The position numbers were made by a program, and so were the translations under genes. Shown here piece after piece: positions 26,991 to 35,669 of a DNA stretch of 64,000 nt. The DNA is from Mesorhizobium sp. B2-8-5. Its GTDB lineage: Bacteria > Pseudomonadota > Alphaproteobacteria > Rhizobiales > Rhizobiaceae. The first letter of the stretch is position 1. Each line of letters starts with the position of its first letter. The stretch is taken from positions 6,295,501 through 6,359,500 of the forward strand of contig NZ_CP083951.1 of assembly GCF_006440675.2 (NCBI RefSeq). Reading direction: 5' to 3'. The notes under the pieces were generated by a model. The model saw only the letters and a program-made list of their open reading frames with translations, did no database searches and was not told where the DNA came from.

Positions 26991-27649
26991 TGGACTGGGA
27001 TTGGAACTTCGTCTGGGAGATCATGCCTACCCTGATCCAGGGGGTGAAGATCACCATCCTGGCGACGGTGCTCGGCTCGATCCTGGCCGCGATCGTGGGG
27101 CTTGGGATCGCGCTGGCGCGACGCTCGGAGAACCGGATCGTCGCACGCGGCGTCGGCTGGTTCGCCGAGTTCATCCGCGGCACGCCGCTCCTAGTGCAGC
27201 TCTATTTCATCTTCTACGTGCTGCCCGATATCGGCATCCTGTTGCCGCCGCTGGTGGCGGGCGTCATCGGCCTTGGCCTGCATTACGGCACCTACACGGC
27301 CGAAGTCTATCGCGCCGGCATCGACAATGTGCCGCGCGGCCAGTGGGAAGCGGCCAAGGCCTGCAATCTCAATGGCCGCCACACCTGGACGCATATCATT
27401 CTGCCGCAGGCGATCCCGCCGATGATCCCCGCCTTGGCCAACTATTTTATCGCCATGTTCAAGGAGACGCCGCTGCTTTCGGCGATCACGGTGCTGGAGC
27501 TGATGAACCAGGCCAAGAGCGTCGCCAACACCTATTACCGCTACATCGAACCGATGACGCTGGTCGGCGCCTTCTTCCTCGTCATCAGCCTCTGCTCCGT
27601 CGTGCTCTTGCGCTGGCTGGAGCATCGCTACGGCAGGATCGAAAGATGA
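26990..27649 (+). CDS. ehuD: Ectoine/hydroxyectoine ABC transporter permease
   Basis: A 219-aa partner of EhuC with FIRGTPLLVQLYFIFYVLPD and the ATPase loop QWEAAKACNLNGRHTWTHII. Start and stop are both overlapped by neighbours (TGATG with ehuC, ATGA with eutA), indicating tight translational coupling from uptake to catabolism. Confidence 0.9.
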   Translation: MDWDWNFVWEIMPTLIQGVKITILATVLGSILAAIVGLGIALARRSENRIVARGVGWFAEFIRGTPLLVQLYFIFYVLPDIGILLPPLVAGVIGLGLHYGTYTAEVYRAGIDNVPRGQWEAAKACNLNGRHTWTHIILPQAIPPMIPALANYFIAMFKETPLLSAITVLELMNQAKSVANTYYRYIEPMTLVGAFFLVISLCSVVLLRWLEHRYGRIER

Positions 27650-28431
27650 AAGTCATGAACGCATTGCCCGACATCCGCCTCGAAACGGCGCACCCCGCGC
27701 TGGACGCGCGTCCGCTGCAAAAGCGCGTCGGGCTGATCGCCCTGGCCACCGATCACACCAGCGAGGTGGATTTCCGCCGCATGGTGGCGAGCGAGCGCGT
27801 CGGCGTCTATGTCGCGCGCATCCCCTATGCCAACCCGACCACGCCGGAAAATCTGCGCAAGATGCAGCCGTCGCTTTCGGCGGGCGCGGCACTCATCCTG
27901 CCGGACGAGCCGCTCGATGCGATCTGCTACTCCTGCACCTCCGCCTCCGTGGTGATCGGCGATGCCGAGATCGAAGCTGCCATCCAGGCGGCCAAGCCAG
28001 GCGTTCCCGTCGTCACCCCGCCGATGGCCGGCATACGCGGCCTGAACGCCTTCGGCGTGAAGCGCATCAGCATCCTCACGCCCTACACCGTCGAGACCAG
28101 CCGGCCGATGGCAGCCTATTTCGCGTCACACGGCTTCGACATCCAGAGCTTCTCTTGCCTCGGCTTCGAGGACGACCGCGAGATGGCGCGGATCACGCCG
28201 GTGTCCCTCGTCGAGATGGCGCGCAAAATCATGCACCCCCAGGCCGATGCGCTGTTCGTCTCCTGCACCGCGCTGCGCGCCGCGCTCGCCGTTCCCGGCA
28301 TGGAAGAGGCGATCGGGCGTCCGGTCGTCACCAGCAACCAGGCCAGCGCCTGGAACTGCCTGCGGCTGTGCGGCGACGACAAGCCGCGACCGGAGTTCGG
28401 CCGGCTGTGGACCAAGCCTCTGGCGCAGTGA
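27646..28431 (+). CDS. eutA: Ectoine utilisation protein EutA (Asp/Glu racemase / arylmalonate decarboxylase fold)
   Basis: A 261-aa protein of the Asp/Glu racemase superfamily with the two-cysteine layout: Cys in ICYSCTSASVV and Cys in LFVSCTALRAAL. EutA, with EutB and EutC, is proposed to convert hydroxyectoine to ectoine. The start overlaps the ehuD stop (ATGA). No catalytic step is firmly proven for this protein as far as I know. Confidence 0.88.
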   Translation: MKVMNALPDIRLETAHPALDARPLQKRVGLIALATDHTSEVDFRRMVASERVGVYVARIPYANPTTPENLRKMQPSLSAGAALILPDEPLDAICYSCTSASVVIGDAEIEAAIQAAKPGVPVVTPPMAGIRGLNAFGVKRISILTPYTVETSRPMAAYFASHGFDIQSFSCLGFEDDREMARITPVSLVEMARKIMHPQADALFVSCTALRAALAVPGMEEAIGRPVVTSNQASAWNCLRLCGDDKPRPEFGRLWTKPLAQ

Positions 28432-28436
28432 TCGAA

Positions 28437-29423
28437 ATGCCAGTTACGCTTCAGCATATTCGCGCAGCGCGCGAACGCATTGCCGGCAAGGTCGAGCGGA
28501 CACCCTGCGTGCTGTCGCAAAGCCTGTCGGAGCGCACCGGCAGCCCGGTTCATCTCAAGCTGGAACACCACCAGACCACCGGCGCGTTCAAGCTGCGCGG
28601 CGCCTCCAACGCCATCGCCGCGTTGAGCGCAAAAGAAAGATCGCGCGGCGTCGTCGCCGCCTCGACCGGCAATCACGGCCGCGCGCTGGCGCATGCGGCG
28701 AAGCTTGAAGGCATCCGCGCGGTGATCTGCATGTCGAAGCTGGTGCCGCAAAACAAGCTCGACGCCATCCGCCGCCTCGGCGCGGATGTCCGCATCGTTG
28801 GCAACAGCCAGGACGATGCCCAGCAGGAGGTCGACCGCTTGGTGGCCGAGGAAGGGCTGGTCATGCTGCCGCCCTTCGACCATCCCGGCATCATAGCCGG
28901 CCAAGGCACGCTTGGCCTGGAGATCATGGAGCAGGTTCCAGATACCGCGGCGGTGCTGGTGCCGCTCTCCGGCGGCGGGCTGGCGTCCGGCGTCGCGGCG
29001 GCGGTCAAGGGGGTGAGCCCAGGCACCAAAGTCATCGGCATCTCGATGGCGCTGGGTGCCGCGATGAAAGCCAGCCTCGATGCCGGCCGCCCGGTGCAGG
29101 TCGAGGAACTGCCGACATTGGCGGATTCGCTCGGTGGCGGCATCGGCCTCGACAATCGGCTGACCTTCGCCATGTGCCGGGACCTGCTCGACGACGTCGT
29201 CCTGCTTGCCGAGGACGAGATCGCCGCTGGCATCCGCCATGCCTATGAGCAGGAGCGCGAGATCGTCGAGGGCGCGGGCGCCGTCGGCATGGGCGCGCTG
29301 CTTGCCGGCAAGGCCAAAGTGAGCGGCCCAACTGTTCTGATCCTCTCCGGTCGCAATATCGATATGGGCCTGCATCGACGCATTGTCTGCGGCGACCCTG
29401 CACTGACGGAGCGCGTTGCATGA
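28437..29423 (+). CDS. eutB: Hydroxyectoine utilisation dehydratase EutB (threonine dehydratase family)
   Basis: A 328-aa PLP enzyme. The Lys is in TTGAFKLRGASNAI, the phosphate-binding loop is PLSGGGLASGVAAA, and STGNHGRA is typical of serine/threonine dehydratases. In the proposed hydroxyectoine route it removes the hydroxyl group. The ATG at 28437 is chosen; a GTG at 28428 overlapping the eutA stop (GTGA) is equally possible. Overlaps eutC by ATGA. Confidence 0.88.
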   Translation: MPVTLQHIRAARERIAGKVERTPCVLSQSLSERTGSPVHLKLEHHQTTGAFKLRGASNAIAALSAKERSRGVVAASTGNHGRALAHAAKLEGIRAVICMSKLVPQNKLDAIRRLGADVRIVGNSQDDAQQEVDRLVAEEGLVMLPPFDHPGIIAGQGTLGLEIMEQVPDTAAVLVPLSGGGLASGVAAAVKGVSPGTKVIGISMALGAAMKASLDAGRPVQVEELPTLADSLGGGIGLDNRLTFAMCRDLLDDVVLLAEDEIAAGIRHAYEQEREIVEGAGAVGMGALLAGKAKVSGPTVLILSGRNIDMGLHRRIVCGDPALTERVA

Positions 29424-30412
29424 GCCGCATGACCATCCTCACCGAGGCGGAATTGCGCAAGATCGTGACACTCGATCTCGAAGCGGTCGCCTGTATCGAG
29501 AACGCCTTTCGCGCCCTGGCTACGCTGCCGGTGGCGATGCCGCCGATTCTGCGGCTCGACATTCATGAGCATCGCGGCGAGGTCGACGTGAAGTCCGCCT
29601 ATGTGCCCGGCATAGACGGTTTCGCCGTCAAGATAAGCTCCGGCTTCTTCGACAATCCGACGCTGGGCCTGCCGAGCGGCGGCGGCATGATGGTGCTGCT
29701 TTCGGCCAAGACCGGTGTGGTCGAGGCGCTGCTGCTCGACAATGGCTATCTGACCGATATCCGCACCGCCGCCGCTGGTGCGGTCGCGGCCAAGCATCTG
29801 TCGCGCGAAGACTCCAAGGTCGCGGCGATCTTCGGCGCCGGTTTGCAAGCCGGCCTGCAATTGGAAGCGCTGCGGCTCGTGCGGCCGATCGAGGAAGCGC
29901 GCATCTGGGCGCGCGACGCCGCCAAGGCGGAGGCGACCGCCGCGCGCTTGCGCAAGAAACTGGGCATTGCCGTTCGGGCCGAACCGGATGCAGCGAACGC
30001 GGCAGCCGAAGCCGACATCATCATCACCACGACGCCTGCGACCGAACCGCTGATCAAGCCCGGCTTCGTCTCCGCCGGCCAGCACATCACCGCCATGGGT
30101 TCGGACGCCGAGCACAAGAACGAGATCGCGCCGGCGATCCTGCGCATGGCCGACCTCTATGTCGCCGACAGCGCCAAGCAGACGCGACGCCTGGGCGAGC
30201 TTCACCACGCTATCGAGGCGGGCGTGATGACAGCCGACGCCGAGGTCACCGAACTCGGCCAGATCATTGCCGGCGAGAAAGCCGGCCGGCGCTCGGCAAG
30301 CGACATCACCATCGCCGACCTCACCGGCACCGGCGTGCAGGACACCGCGATCGCCACTTTGGCTCGCGACCGTGCGCGCGCCACCAATGCCGGGCTCAAT
30401 TTCGAAAGTTGA
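29420..30412 (+). CDS. eutC: Ectoine utilisation protein EutC (ornithine cyclodeaminase/mu-crystallin family)
   Basis: A 330-aa NAD(P)-binding protein with AIFGAGLQAGLQLEAL as the dinucleotide motif and KISSGFFDNPTLGLPSGGGM as the cyclodeaminase-family substrate loop. It is expected to act with EutB, reducing the intermediate back to ectoine. The start overlaps the eutB stop (ATGA). Confidence 0.88.
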   Translation: MSRMTILTEAELRKIVTLDLEAVACIENAFRALATLPVAMPPILRLDIHEHRGEVDVKSAYVPGIDGFAVKISSGFFDNPTLGLPSGGGMMVLLSAKTGVVEALLLDNGYLTDIRTAAAGAVAAKHLSREDSKVAAIFGAGLQAGLQLEALRLVRPIEEARIWARDAAKAEATAARLRKKLGIAVRAEPDAANAAAEADIIITTTPATEPLIKPGFVSAGQHITAMGSDAEHKNEIAPAILRMADLYVADSAKQTRRLGELHHAIEAGVMTADAEVTELGQIIAGEKAGRRSASDITIADLTGTGVQDTAIATLARDRARATNAGLNFES

Positions 30413-30448
30413 TGCTGGCCGCCAGGCCCAACAAACGAGGACAACAAA

Positions 30449-31627
30449 ATGCAGCCAAACCTGAAATTCTCGCGGAGCGAATTTGCCGATCGCCTCGCCA
30501 AGACGCGAAAAGCCATGGAGGCTAAAGGCGTTGATCTGCTGATCGTCAGCGATCCGTCCAACATGGCCTGGCTGACAGGCTATGACGGCTGGTCATTCTA
30601 TGTGCATCAGGCGGTGGTGGTGCCGCCTTCGGGCGAGCCGGTCTGGTACGGCCGCGGCCAGGACGCCAACGGCGCAAAGCGCACCGCCTATCTCGCCCAT
30701 GACAACATCGTCGGCTACGCCGACCACTACGTGCAGTCGACTGAGCGGCACCCGATGGACTACCTCGCCAGCGTGCTGGCCAAGCGTGGCTGGGACAAGC
30801 TCACGATCGGCGTCGAGATGGACAATTACTGGTTCTCGGCCGCCGCTTTCGCGGCGCTGCAGAAGCATTTGCCCAATGCTCGTTTCGCCGACGCCACCGC
30901 GCTGGTCAACTGGCAGCGGGCGGTGAAGAGCCCGACCGAGATCGAGTACATGCGCAACGCCGCCCGGATCGTCGAGGCGATGCACCAGCGCATCGTCGAA
31001 AAAGTAGAAGTCGGCATGCGCAAATGCGATCTGGTCGCCGAGATATACGATGCTGGCACGCGCGGCGTCGCCGGCATCGGCGGCGACTATCCGGCGATCG
31101 TGCCGCTCTTACCGTCGGGCGCCGATGCCTCGGCGCCGCATCTCACCTGGGACGACAAGCCGATGAAAGTGAACGAAGGCACGTTCTTCGAGATCGCCGG
31201 CTGCTACAACCGCTACCATTGTCCGCTGTCGCGCACCGTCTTCCTCGGCAAGCCGACGCAGGCCTTCCTCGATGCCGAGAAGGCGACGCTGGAAGGCATG
31301 GAGGCAGGCCTTGCCGCGGCAAAGCCGGGGAACGCTTGCGAAGACATCGCCAACGCCTTCTTCGCGGTGCTGAAGAAGTACGGCATCGTCAAGGACAACC
31401 GCACCGGTTACTCGATCGGTCTGTCCTATCCCCCGGACTGGGGCGAGCGCACCATGAGCCTGCGCCCCGGCGACCGGACTGAGCTCAGGCCTGGCATGAC
31501 CTTCCACTTCATGACGGGTCTCTGGCTGGAGACGATGGGGCTGGAGATCACCGAGTCGATCCTGATCACCGACACCGGCGTCGAGTGCCTGGCCAATGTG
31601 CCGCGCAAGCTCTTCGTGAAGGACTGA
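30449..31627 (+). CDS. eutD: Ectoine hydrolase (M24 peptidase-like)
   Basis: A 392-aa creatinase/prolidase-fold enzyme, also called DoeA, that opens the ectoine ring to N-acetyl-diaminobutyrates. The N-terminal creatinase domain (DLLIVSDPSNMAWLTGYDGW) is followed by the pita-bread domain. Where metal-dependent M24 enzymes have their aspartate pair and SDxTRT, this protein has EIAGCYNRYHCPLSRT, so metal ligands appear lost. That fits a specialised hydrolase better than a peptidase. It is followed within 5 nt by eutE, its partner in the hydrolase-deacetylase pair. Confidence 0.9.
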   Translation: MQPNLKFSRSEFADRLAKTRKAMEAKGVDLLIVSDPSNMAWLTGYDGWSFYVHQAVVVPPSGEPVWYGRGQDANGAKRTAYLAHDNIVGYADHYVQSTERHPMDYLASVLAKRGWDKLTIGVEMDNYWFSAAAFAALQKHLPNARFADATALVNWQRAVKSPTEIEYMRNAARIVEAMHQRIVEKVEVGMRKCDLVAEIYDAGTRGVAGIGGDYPAIVPLLPSGADASAPHLTWDDKPMKVNEGTFFEIAGCYNRYHCPLSRTVFLGKPTQAFLDAEKATLEGMEAGLAAAKPGNACEDIANAFFAVLKKYGIVKDNRTGYSIGLSYPPDWGERTMSLRPGDRTELRPGMTFHFMTGLWLETMGLEITESILITDTGVECLANVPRKLFVKD

Positions 31628-31631
31628 GCCG

Positions 31632-32636
31632 ATGTCCGCTTTGCGTCCGTCGCCGATCACACCGACCGTCGACTTCGAGCGCGACGGCGTCCAGCATGGC
31701 TTCCTGCGCCTGCCCTACAGCCGCGACGATTCCGCCTGGGGCTCGGTGATGATCCCGGTCTGTGTCCTGCGCAACGGCAAGGGCTCGACGGCGCTACTGA
31801 CCGGCGGCAATCACGGCGACGAATACGAGGGGCCGTTGGCGCTCTACGAACTCGCGCGTACCCTCGACCCGAAAAATGTCTCAGGCACGGTCATCATCGT
31901 GCCGGCGATGAACTATCCGGCGTTCCGCGCCGGCACGCGCACCTCGCCGATCGACAAGGGCAATATGAACCGCTCCTTCCCCGGCCGCCCGGACGGCACG
32001 GTGACGGAGAAGATCGCCGACTATTTCCAGCGCGAGCTGTTGCCGCGCGCGGACATCGTCTTCGACTTCCATTCCGGCGGCAAGACGCTGGATTTCGTGC
32101 CCTTCTGCGCCGCACACACGCTACCGGACAAGGCGCAGGAGAAGAAGGCCTTCGCCGCGGTCGAGGCTTTCTCGGCGCCATTCTCGATGCGCATGACCGA
32201 GATCGACGCGGTCGGCATGTACGACACGGCCGCCGAGGAGATGGGCAAGGTCTTCGTCACCACCGAGCTCGGCGGCGGCGGAACGTCTCGCGCCGAGACG
32301 GTGCGGATTGCCAGGCGCGGCATCCTCAACGTGCTGCGCCATGCCGGCATCGTCGATGGTGCGGTCGAGAAGAGCAGAACCCAGTGGTTGGACATGCCTT
32401 CCGGCGATTGCTTCGCCTTCGCCGAGGAGGACGGCATGATCGAGACGATGGTCGATCTCGGCGAGCCCGTGGAGGACGGCCAGGTTGTGGCGCGCATCCA
32501 TCCAGTCGGGCGCACCGGACAGGCGCCGCGGGAGATCAGGGCCAGGATGTCGGGGCTGCTCGCCGCGCGTCACTTCCCGGGCCTGGTCAAGGCGGGCGAC
32601 TGCGTCTCGGTGCTGGGCGCGGCCGTTCGGGGATAA
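31632..32636 (+). CDS. eutE: N-alpha-acetyl-L-2,4-diaminobutyrate deacetylase
   Basis: A 334-aa zinc deacetylase of the aspartoacylase/succinylglutamate desuccinylase family (DoeB). Zinc-binding segment GGNHGDEYEG near residue 57, then NMNRSFPG, DFHSGGKTLD and the catalytic TTELGGGG region. It removes acetate from the EutD product to give diaminobutyrate for the transaminase encoded at 19-20 kb. Last gene of the ehu-eut operon, followed by a strong palindromic terminator. Confidence 0.9.
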   Translation: MSALRPSPITPTVDFERDGVQHGFLRLPYSRDDSAWGSVMIPVCVLRNGKGSTALLTGGNHGDEYEGPLALYELARTLDPKNVSGTVIIVPAMNYPAFRAGTRTSPIDKGNMNRSFPGRPDGTVTEKIADYFQRELLPRADIVFDFHSGGKTLDFVPFCAAHTLPDKAQEKKAFAAVEAFSAPFSMRMTEIDAVGMYDTAAEEMGKVFVTTELGGGGTSRAETVRIARRGILNVLRHAGIVDGAVEKSRTQWLDMPSGDCFAFAEEDGMIETMVDLGEPVEDGQVVARIHPVGRTGQAPREIRARMSGLLAARHFPGLVKAGDCVSVLGAAVRG

Positions 32637-32673
32637 TCTTGGCGCGGCGTCGGACGGGCGCCGTGCAGCGGAT

Positions 32674-32700
32674 AGGCCGGCCCGGTTTAACCGGGCCGGC
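32674..32700. terminator. Bidirectional terminator palindrome between eutE and the sugar transporter operon
   Basis: GGCCGGCCCGGTT (32674-32686) and AACCGGGCCGGCC (32688-32700) form a perfect 13-bp stem around a single T, in a 71-nt gap between convergent operons. Confidence 0.6.
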
Positions 32701-32707
32701 CGCGTGA

Positions 32708-33643
32708 TCAGAATGCCGGTTCGACCGAGCCGACATTGTCCTTGGTGACGACCGTCAGCGGGATCGGCAGCCGGTCCTTGACCTCCTTGCCGTCGATGAT
32801 CTCGGCCATGGTGTTGATCGCGAGGCGGCCGTCCTCGACCGGCGACTGCACGATGGTCGAGTACATCTCGCCGCTCTTGATCGACTCGAACGCATCCTTC
32901 TGACCGTTGATGCCGACGATCGGCGGCGTCGGCTTGGACGGATTGGCTTCCTTCCAGGCGTCGATGAAGCCGCGCGCCATGGTGTCGTCATTGGCGTAGA
33001 CGCCGGTGATCTGGTCGCCGAAGCGGGTGATCAGGTCGCGGCTGACGACCAGCGCCTTCTGCTGGTCGAAGTCGGCGTTGACCGTATCGAGCACCTTGAT
33101 GTCGGCGTTGGTTTCCTTGAGGCGGTCGGTGAAACCGTTGACGCGGCCGATGGTGGTGCCGTTGCCGGCCTGGCCGGCGATGATGACCACCGAGCCCTTG
33201 CCGCCCAGCGCCTTGCTCAGCGAATCCGCCGCCAGCTTGCCTTCCTCATAGACGTCCGGTCCGGTGAAGGACTTGATGAACGGCTTGGCATCGTCGCTCA
33301 TCGGCGAGTTGATGAGGATCGCCGGGATGTTCGCCTGCTGCGCGCGGGCAAGGCCCGGGATGTAGGCCTGCGGGTCGAGCGGCCACAGGATGATGCCGTC
33401 GACCTTGCGCGCCACGCAGGTGTTGAGCTGCTCGGTGCCCTTCTGTACGTCGAAGTCCTGGCTGAGGCTGAGGATCTCGACGCCAAGCTCCTTGGCGCGG
33501 GCCTCGAGCGCCTTGTTGGCCGGCGTCGCGTAGGCATGCGAATCCGCCGCCGTGACGTAGCAGACGGTCTTGGCGCTGGCCCATCCGGTCGAGGACAAGA
33601 GCGCCACGGCGGCGATCTTGAGCATGCTTTTCTTGCCAATCAT
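32708..33643 (-). CDS. Ribose-type sugar ABC transporter substrate-binding protein
   Basis: A periplasmic type I binding protein of 311 aa from the ATG at 33643, which gives a normal Sec signal peptide (MIGKKSMLKIAAVALLSSTG, cleavage near ASA-K). In-frame ATGs at 33661 and 33679 each carry their own copy of the ribosome-binding site and would add 6 or 12 residues. The mature part has the RbsB layout (DGIILWPLDPQAYIPGLARA, VYANDDTMARGFIDAWKEA, GINGQKDAFESIKSGEMYST). The family binds aldoses; the neighbouring enzymes suggest a deoxy-sugar or related sugar, which is inference. Confidence 0.85.
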   Translation of the reverse strand: MIGKKSMLKIAAVALLSSTGWASAKTVCYVTAADSHAYATPANKALEARAKELGVEILSLSQDFDVQKGTEQLNTCVARKVDGIILWPLDPQAYIPGLARAQQANIPAILINSPMSDDAKPFIKSFTGPDVYEEGKLAADSLSKALGGKGSVVIIAGQAGNGTTIGRVNGFTDRLKETNADIKVLDTVNADFDQQKALVVSRDLITRFGDQITGVYANDDTMARGFIDAWKEANPSKPTPPIVGINGQKDAFESIKSGEMYSTIVQSPVEDGRLAINTMAEIIDGKEVKDRLPIPLTVVTKDNVGSVEPAF

Positions 33644-33685
33644 AGGTTTCCTCCCAATCATACGTTTCCTCCCGATCATACGTTT
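33641..33685 (-). repeat. Triplicated 18-bp translation-initiation region
   Basis: Read on the minus strand, an 18-bp unit (GGAGGAAACGTATGATCG and close variants) occurs twice in full, followed by a copy ending at the ATG at 33643. The ATGs are at 33679, 33661 and 33643. Each unit holds a Shine-Dalgarno sequence and a start codon, and 18 bp keeps the frame. The outermost ATG overlaps the stop of the upstream permease gene. Confidence 0.75.
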
Positions 33686-34674
33686 CCTCCTTGAGTGATT
33701 GGTTTGTCGCGAACGAGCGCAGGGCGCGTGCCCGGAGCCCTGCCCTTGGTGGTAACGGCCCGATCGAGCACGACGAGCAGGATCAGAATCAGCCCGGACA
33801 CGACCTGCTGGACGTATGCGGGTATGGACTGGAACTCCATCGCGATGGTCAGCGAGCCGATCGTCAGCACGCCGCCCAGCGTGCCGAGCGCGGATCCCCT
33901 GCCGCCTTCGAGGCGGGTTCCGCCGACGACGACGGCGGCAATAACGGCGACCGTCAGTTCCGAGCCGAAGACGGGCGAACCGGTGTTGGTGACGAGGCTC
34001 TGGAGGACGCCCGCGAGGCCGGCCAGCGTGCCGGCGAAGACGAAGCCGAGAAAGACGATGCGGTCCGAGGCGATGCCGCTTTCCTTGGCGGCCGCAGGAT
34101 TGGAGCCGACGGCAAAGACGTTGCGGCCCGGGATGGTGCGCGTCAGCCAGACATGCAGCAACACGATCAGGACGATGAACAGCGCGCTGCGGATGGTGAA
34201 TATCTCAAGATAGATCTTGGCCAGCGCCAGCGACAGCATGATGTCGGTGCCGGTCACCGGCTGGCTGTTGGTGACCCAATGCGCGAGCGAGCGGAAGATC
34301 AGCATCGTGGCCAGGGTCAGCACCAGCGAATTGACCTTCAGCCCGACGACCAAGGCGCCGTTGATCGCGCCGGCGACGGCGCCGACAAGGATGCCGACGA
34401 GCGCCGCGGGCAGAATGCCGATCTCGCGCTGCAGGATGACCGAGACGATGCCGGCCAGCGCGAACACCGCGCCGCCGGAGAGATCGATCTGACCCGCGAT
34501 CAGAAGCAAGGTCAGGCCGATGGCGATCAGGCCGATGGTCGCGGCCCGGTCGAGGCCGAGGCCGAGCGTCGAAGGCGCCAGATAACCCGGCACGACCAGC
34601 GCCGAGACGACAAGCGTCAGACCGAGGATGATGAGAACGCGATATTGCGAGGCAAGGACCAGGAGGCGCATCAT
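33676..34674 (-). CDS. Ribose-type sugar ABC transporter permease (second)
   Basis: A 332-aa RbsC-family permease with about eight or more helices and the family segment IDLSGGAVFALAGIVSVILQ, then NVFAVGSNPAAAKESGI as the ATPase-facing loop and GGTRLEGGRGSALGTLGGV. Its start overlaps the stop of the first permease gene and its stop overlaps the binding-protein start. Two different permease genes suggest a heterodimeric channel. Confidence 0.88.
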   Translation of the reverse strand: MMRLLVLASQYRVLIILGLTLVVSALVVPGYLAPSTLGLGLDRAATIGLIAIGLTLLLIAGQIDLSGGAVFALAGIVSVILQREIGILPAALVGILVGAVAGAINGALVVGLKVNSLVLTLATMLIFRSLAHWVTNSQPVTGTDIMLSLALAKIYLEIFTIRSALFIVLIVLLHVWLTRTIPGRNVFAVGSNPAAAKESGIASDRIVFLGFVFAGTLAGLAGVLQSLVTNTGSPVFGSELTVAVIAAVVVGGTRLEGGRGSALGTLGGVLTIGSLTIAMEFQSIPAYVQQVVSGLILILLVVLDRAVTTKGRAPGTRPALVRDKPITQGGNV

Positions 34675-35669
34675 GCCACTCCCCGCTTGCGCAGCGCGGC
34701 GTCCATGCCGACCGCGCCGACGATCAGGGTGCCCAGCACAAAACCCTGGATCGGCGTGCGCACGCCCTGCAGCACCATGACATTGGTGAGGAGTTGCACG
34801 AAGACGAGCCCGGCGATGGCCCTCGGCACCGAGCCGAAGCCGCCGATGATCGAGACGCCGCCGACGACAACCGCCGTGATGGCGCTGAATTCGTAGCCGG
34901 AGCCGATCAGCGGCCGCGCGCTCTGCAGGGTCAGGCCAAGCAGGCCGCCGCTGATGCCGGACGCGAGCGCGGTGATCACGAAGGCGCCGGCCTTAACCGC
35001 CTTGACGGGCACGGCGCTGGCCTCGGCGGCGCTGTAATTGCCGCCGGTCGCCAGCGTCCAGCGTCCCCAGAAGGACCTGGAAAGCGCGAAATGGCCGATC
35101 AGCGCGACGGCCAGGAAGATCAGCACCACGACCGGGATGCCGAGCAGCCGGCCCTTGGCGAATTCGGCGGAGGCGGTGTTCGAGCCGTAGACGATGACGC
35201 CGCCGACCGCGGCCTGGACGATGCCGAGGCCGATGGTTCCCACGCCAAGCGTGGCGATGATCGGATTGATGCCGACATAGCCGACGAGAACGCCGTTGAG
35301 CAGGCCGATCAGCCCGGCCAGCGCCACGGCAAGGACGAAGGCCGGCACGGGGCCGATCAGCGGCTGCAGCCCCAGCGAAAGGATCGCGCCGCAAGCGATG
35401 GTGGCGGGCACCGACAGGTCCGCCAGGCCGCCGACCACCAGCACGAAGGTCATGCCGACCACGACGATGCCGACGATCGACATCGACGTCAGCACGTTGA
35501 GCATATTGCCGGCGGTGAAGAAGGCCGGGCTGGCGAACGAGCCGTAGAGGATGACCGCGAGGATGGCCAGCACAAGGCCGGCCTTCGACAGCAGATCGAC
35601 GAGCCTGCTGCCGCGCGTAAAACGGTCGTTGCGGTTCACGCCGCTGATCTCCATGGCCGCGTCCGTCAC
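34671..35669 (-). CDS. Ribose-type sugar ABC transporter permease (first)
   Basis: A 332-aa RbsC-family permease with GLADLSVPATIACGAILSLG and VVGGVSIIGGFGSVPRAIAG. A GTG at 35669 overlaps the ATPase stop (GTGA) and has GAGGA 7 nt upstream, so I prefer it to the ATG at 35654. It lies between the ATPase and the second permease in a fully overlapping operon. Confidence 0.85.
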   Translation of the reverse strand: MTDAAMEISGVNRNDRFTRGSRLVDLLSKAGLVLAILAVILYGSFASPAFFTAGNMLNVLTSMSIVGIVVVGMTFVLVVGGLADLSVPATIACGAILSLGLQPLIGPVPAFVLAVALAGLIGLLNGVLVGYVGINPIIATLGVGTIGLGIVQAAVGGVIVYGSNTASAEFAKGRLLGIPVVVLIFLAVALIGHFALSRSFWGRWTLATGGNYSAAEASAVPVKAVKAGAFVITALASGISGGLLGLTLQSARPLIGSGYEFSAITAVVVGGVSIIGGFGSVPRAIAGLVFVQLLTNVMVLQGVRTPIQGFVLGTLIVGAVGMDAALRKRGVA

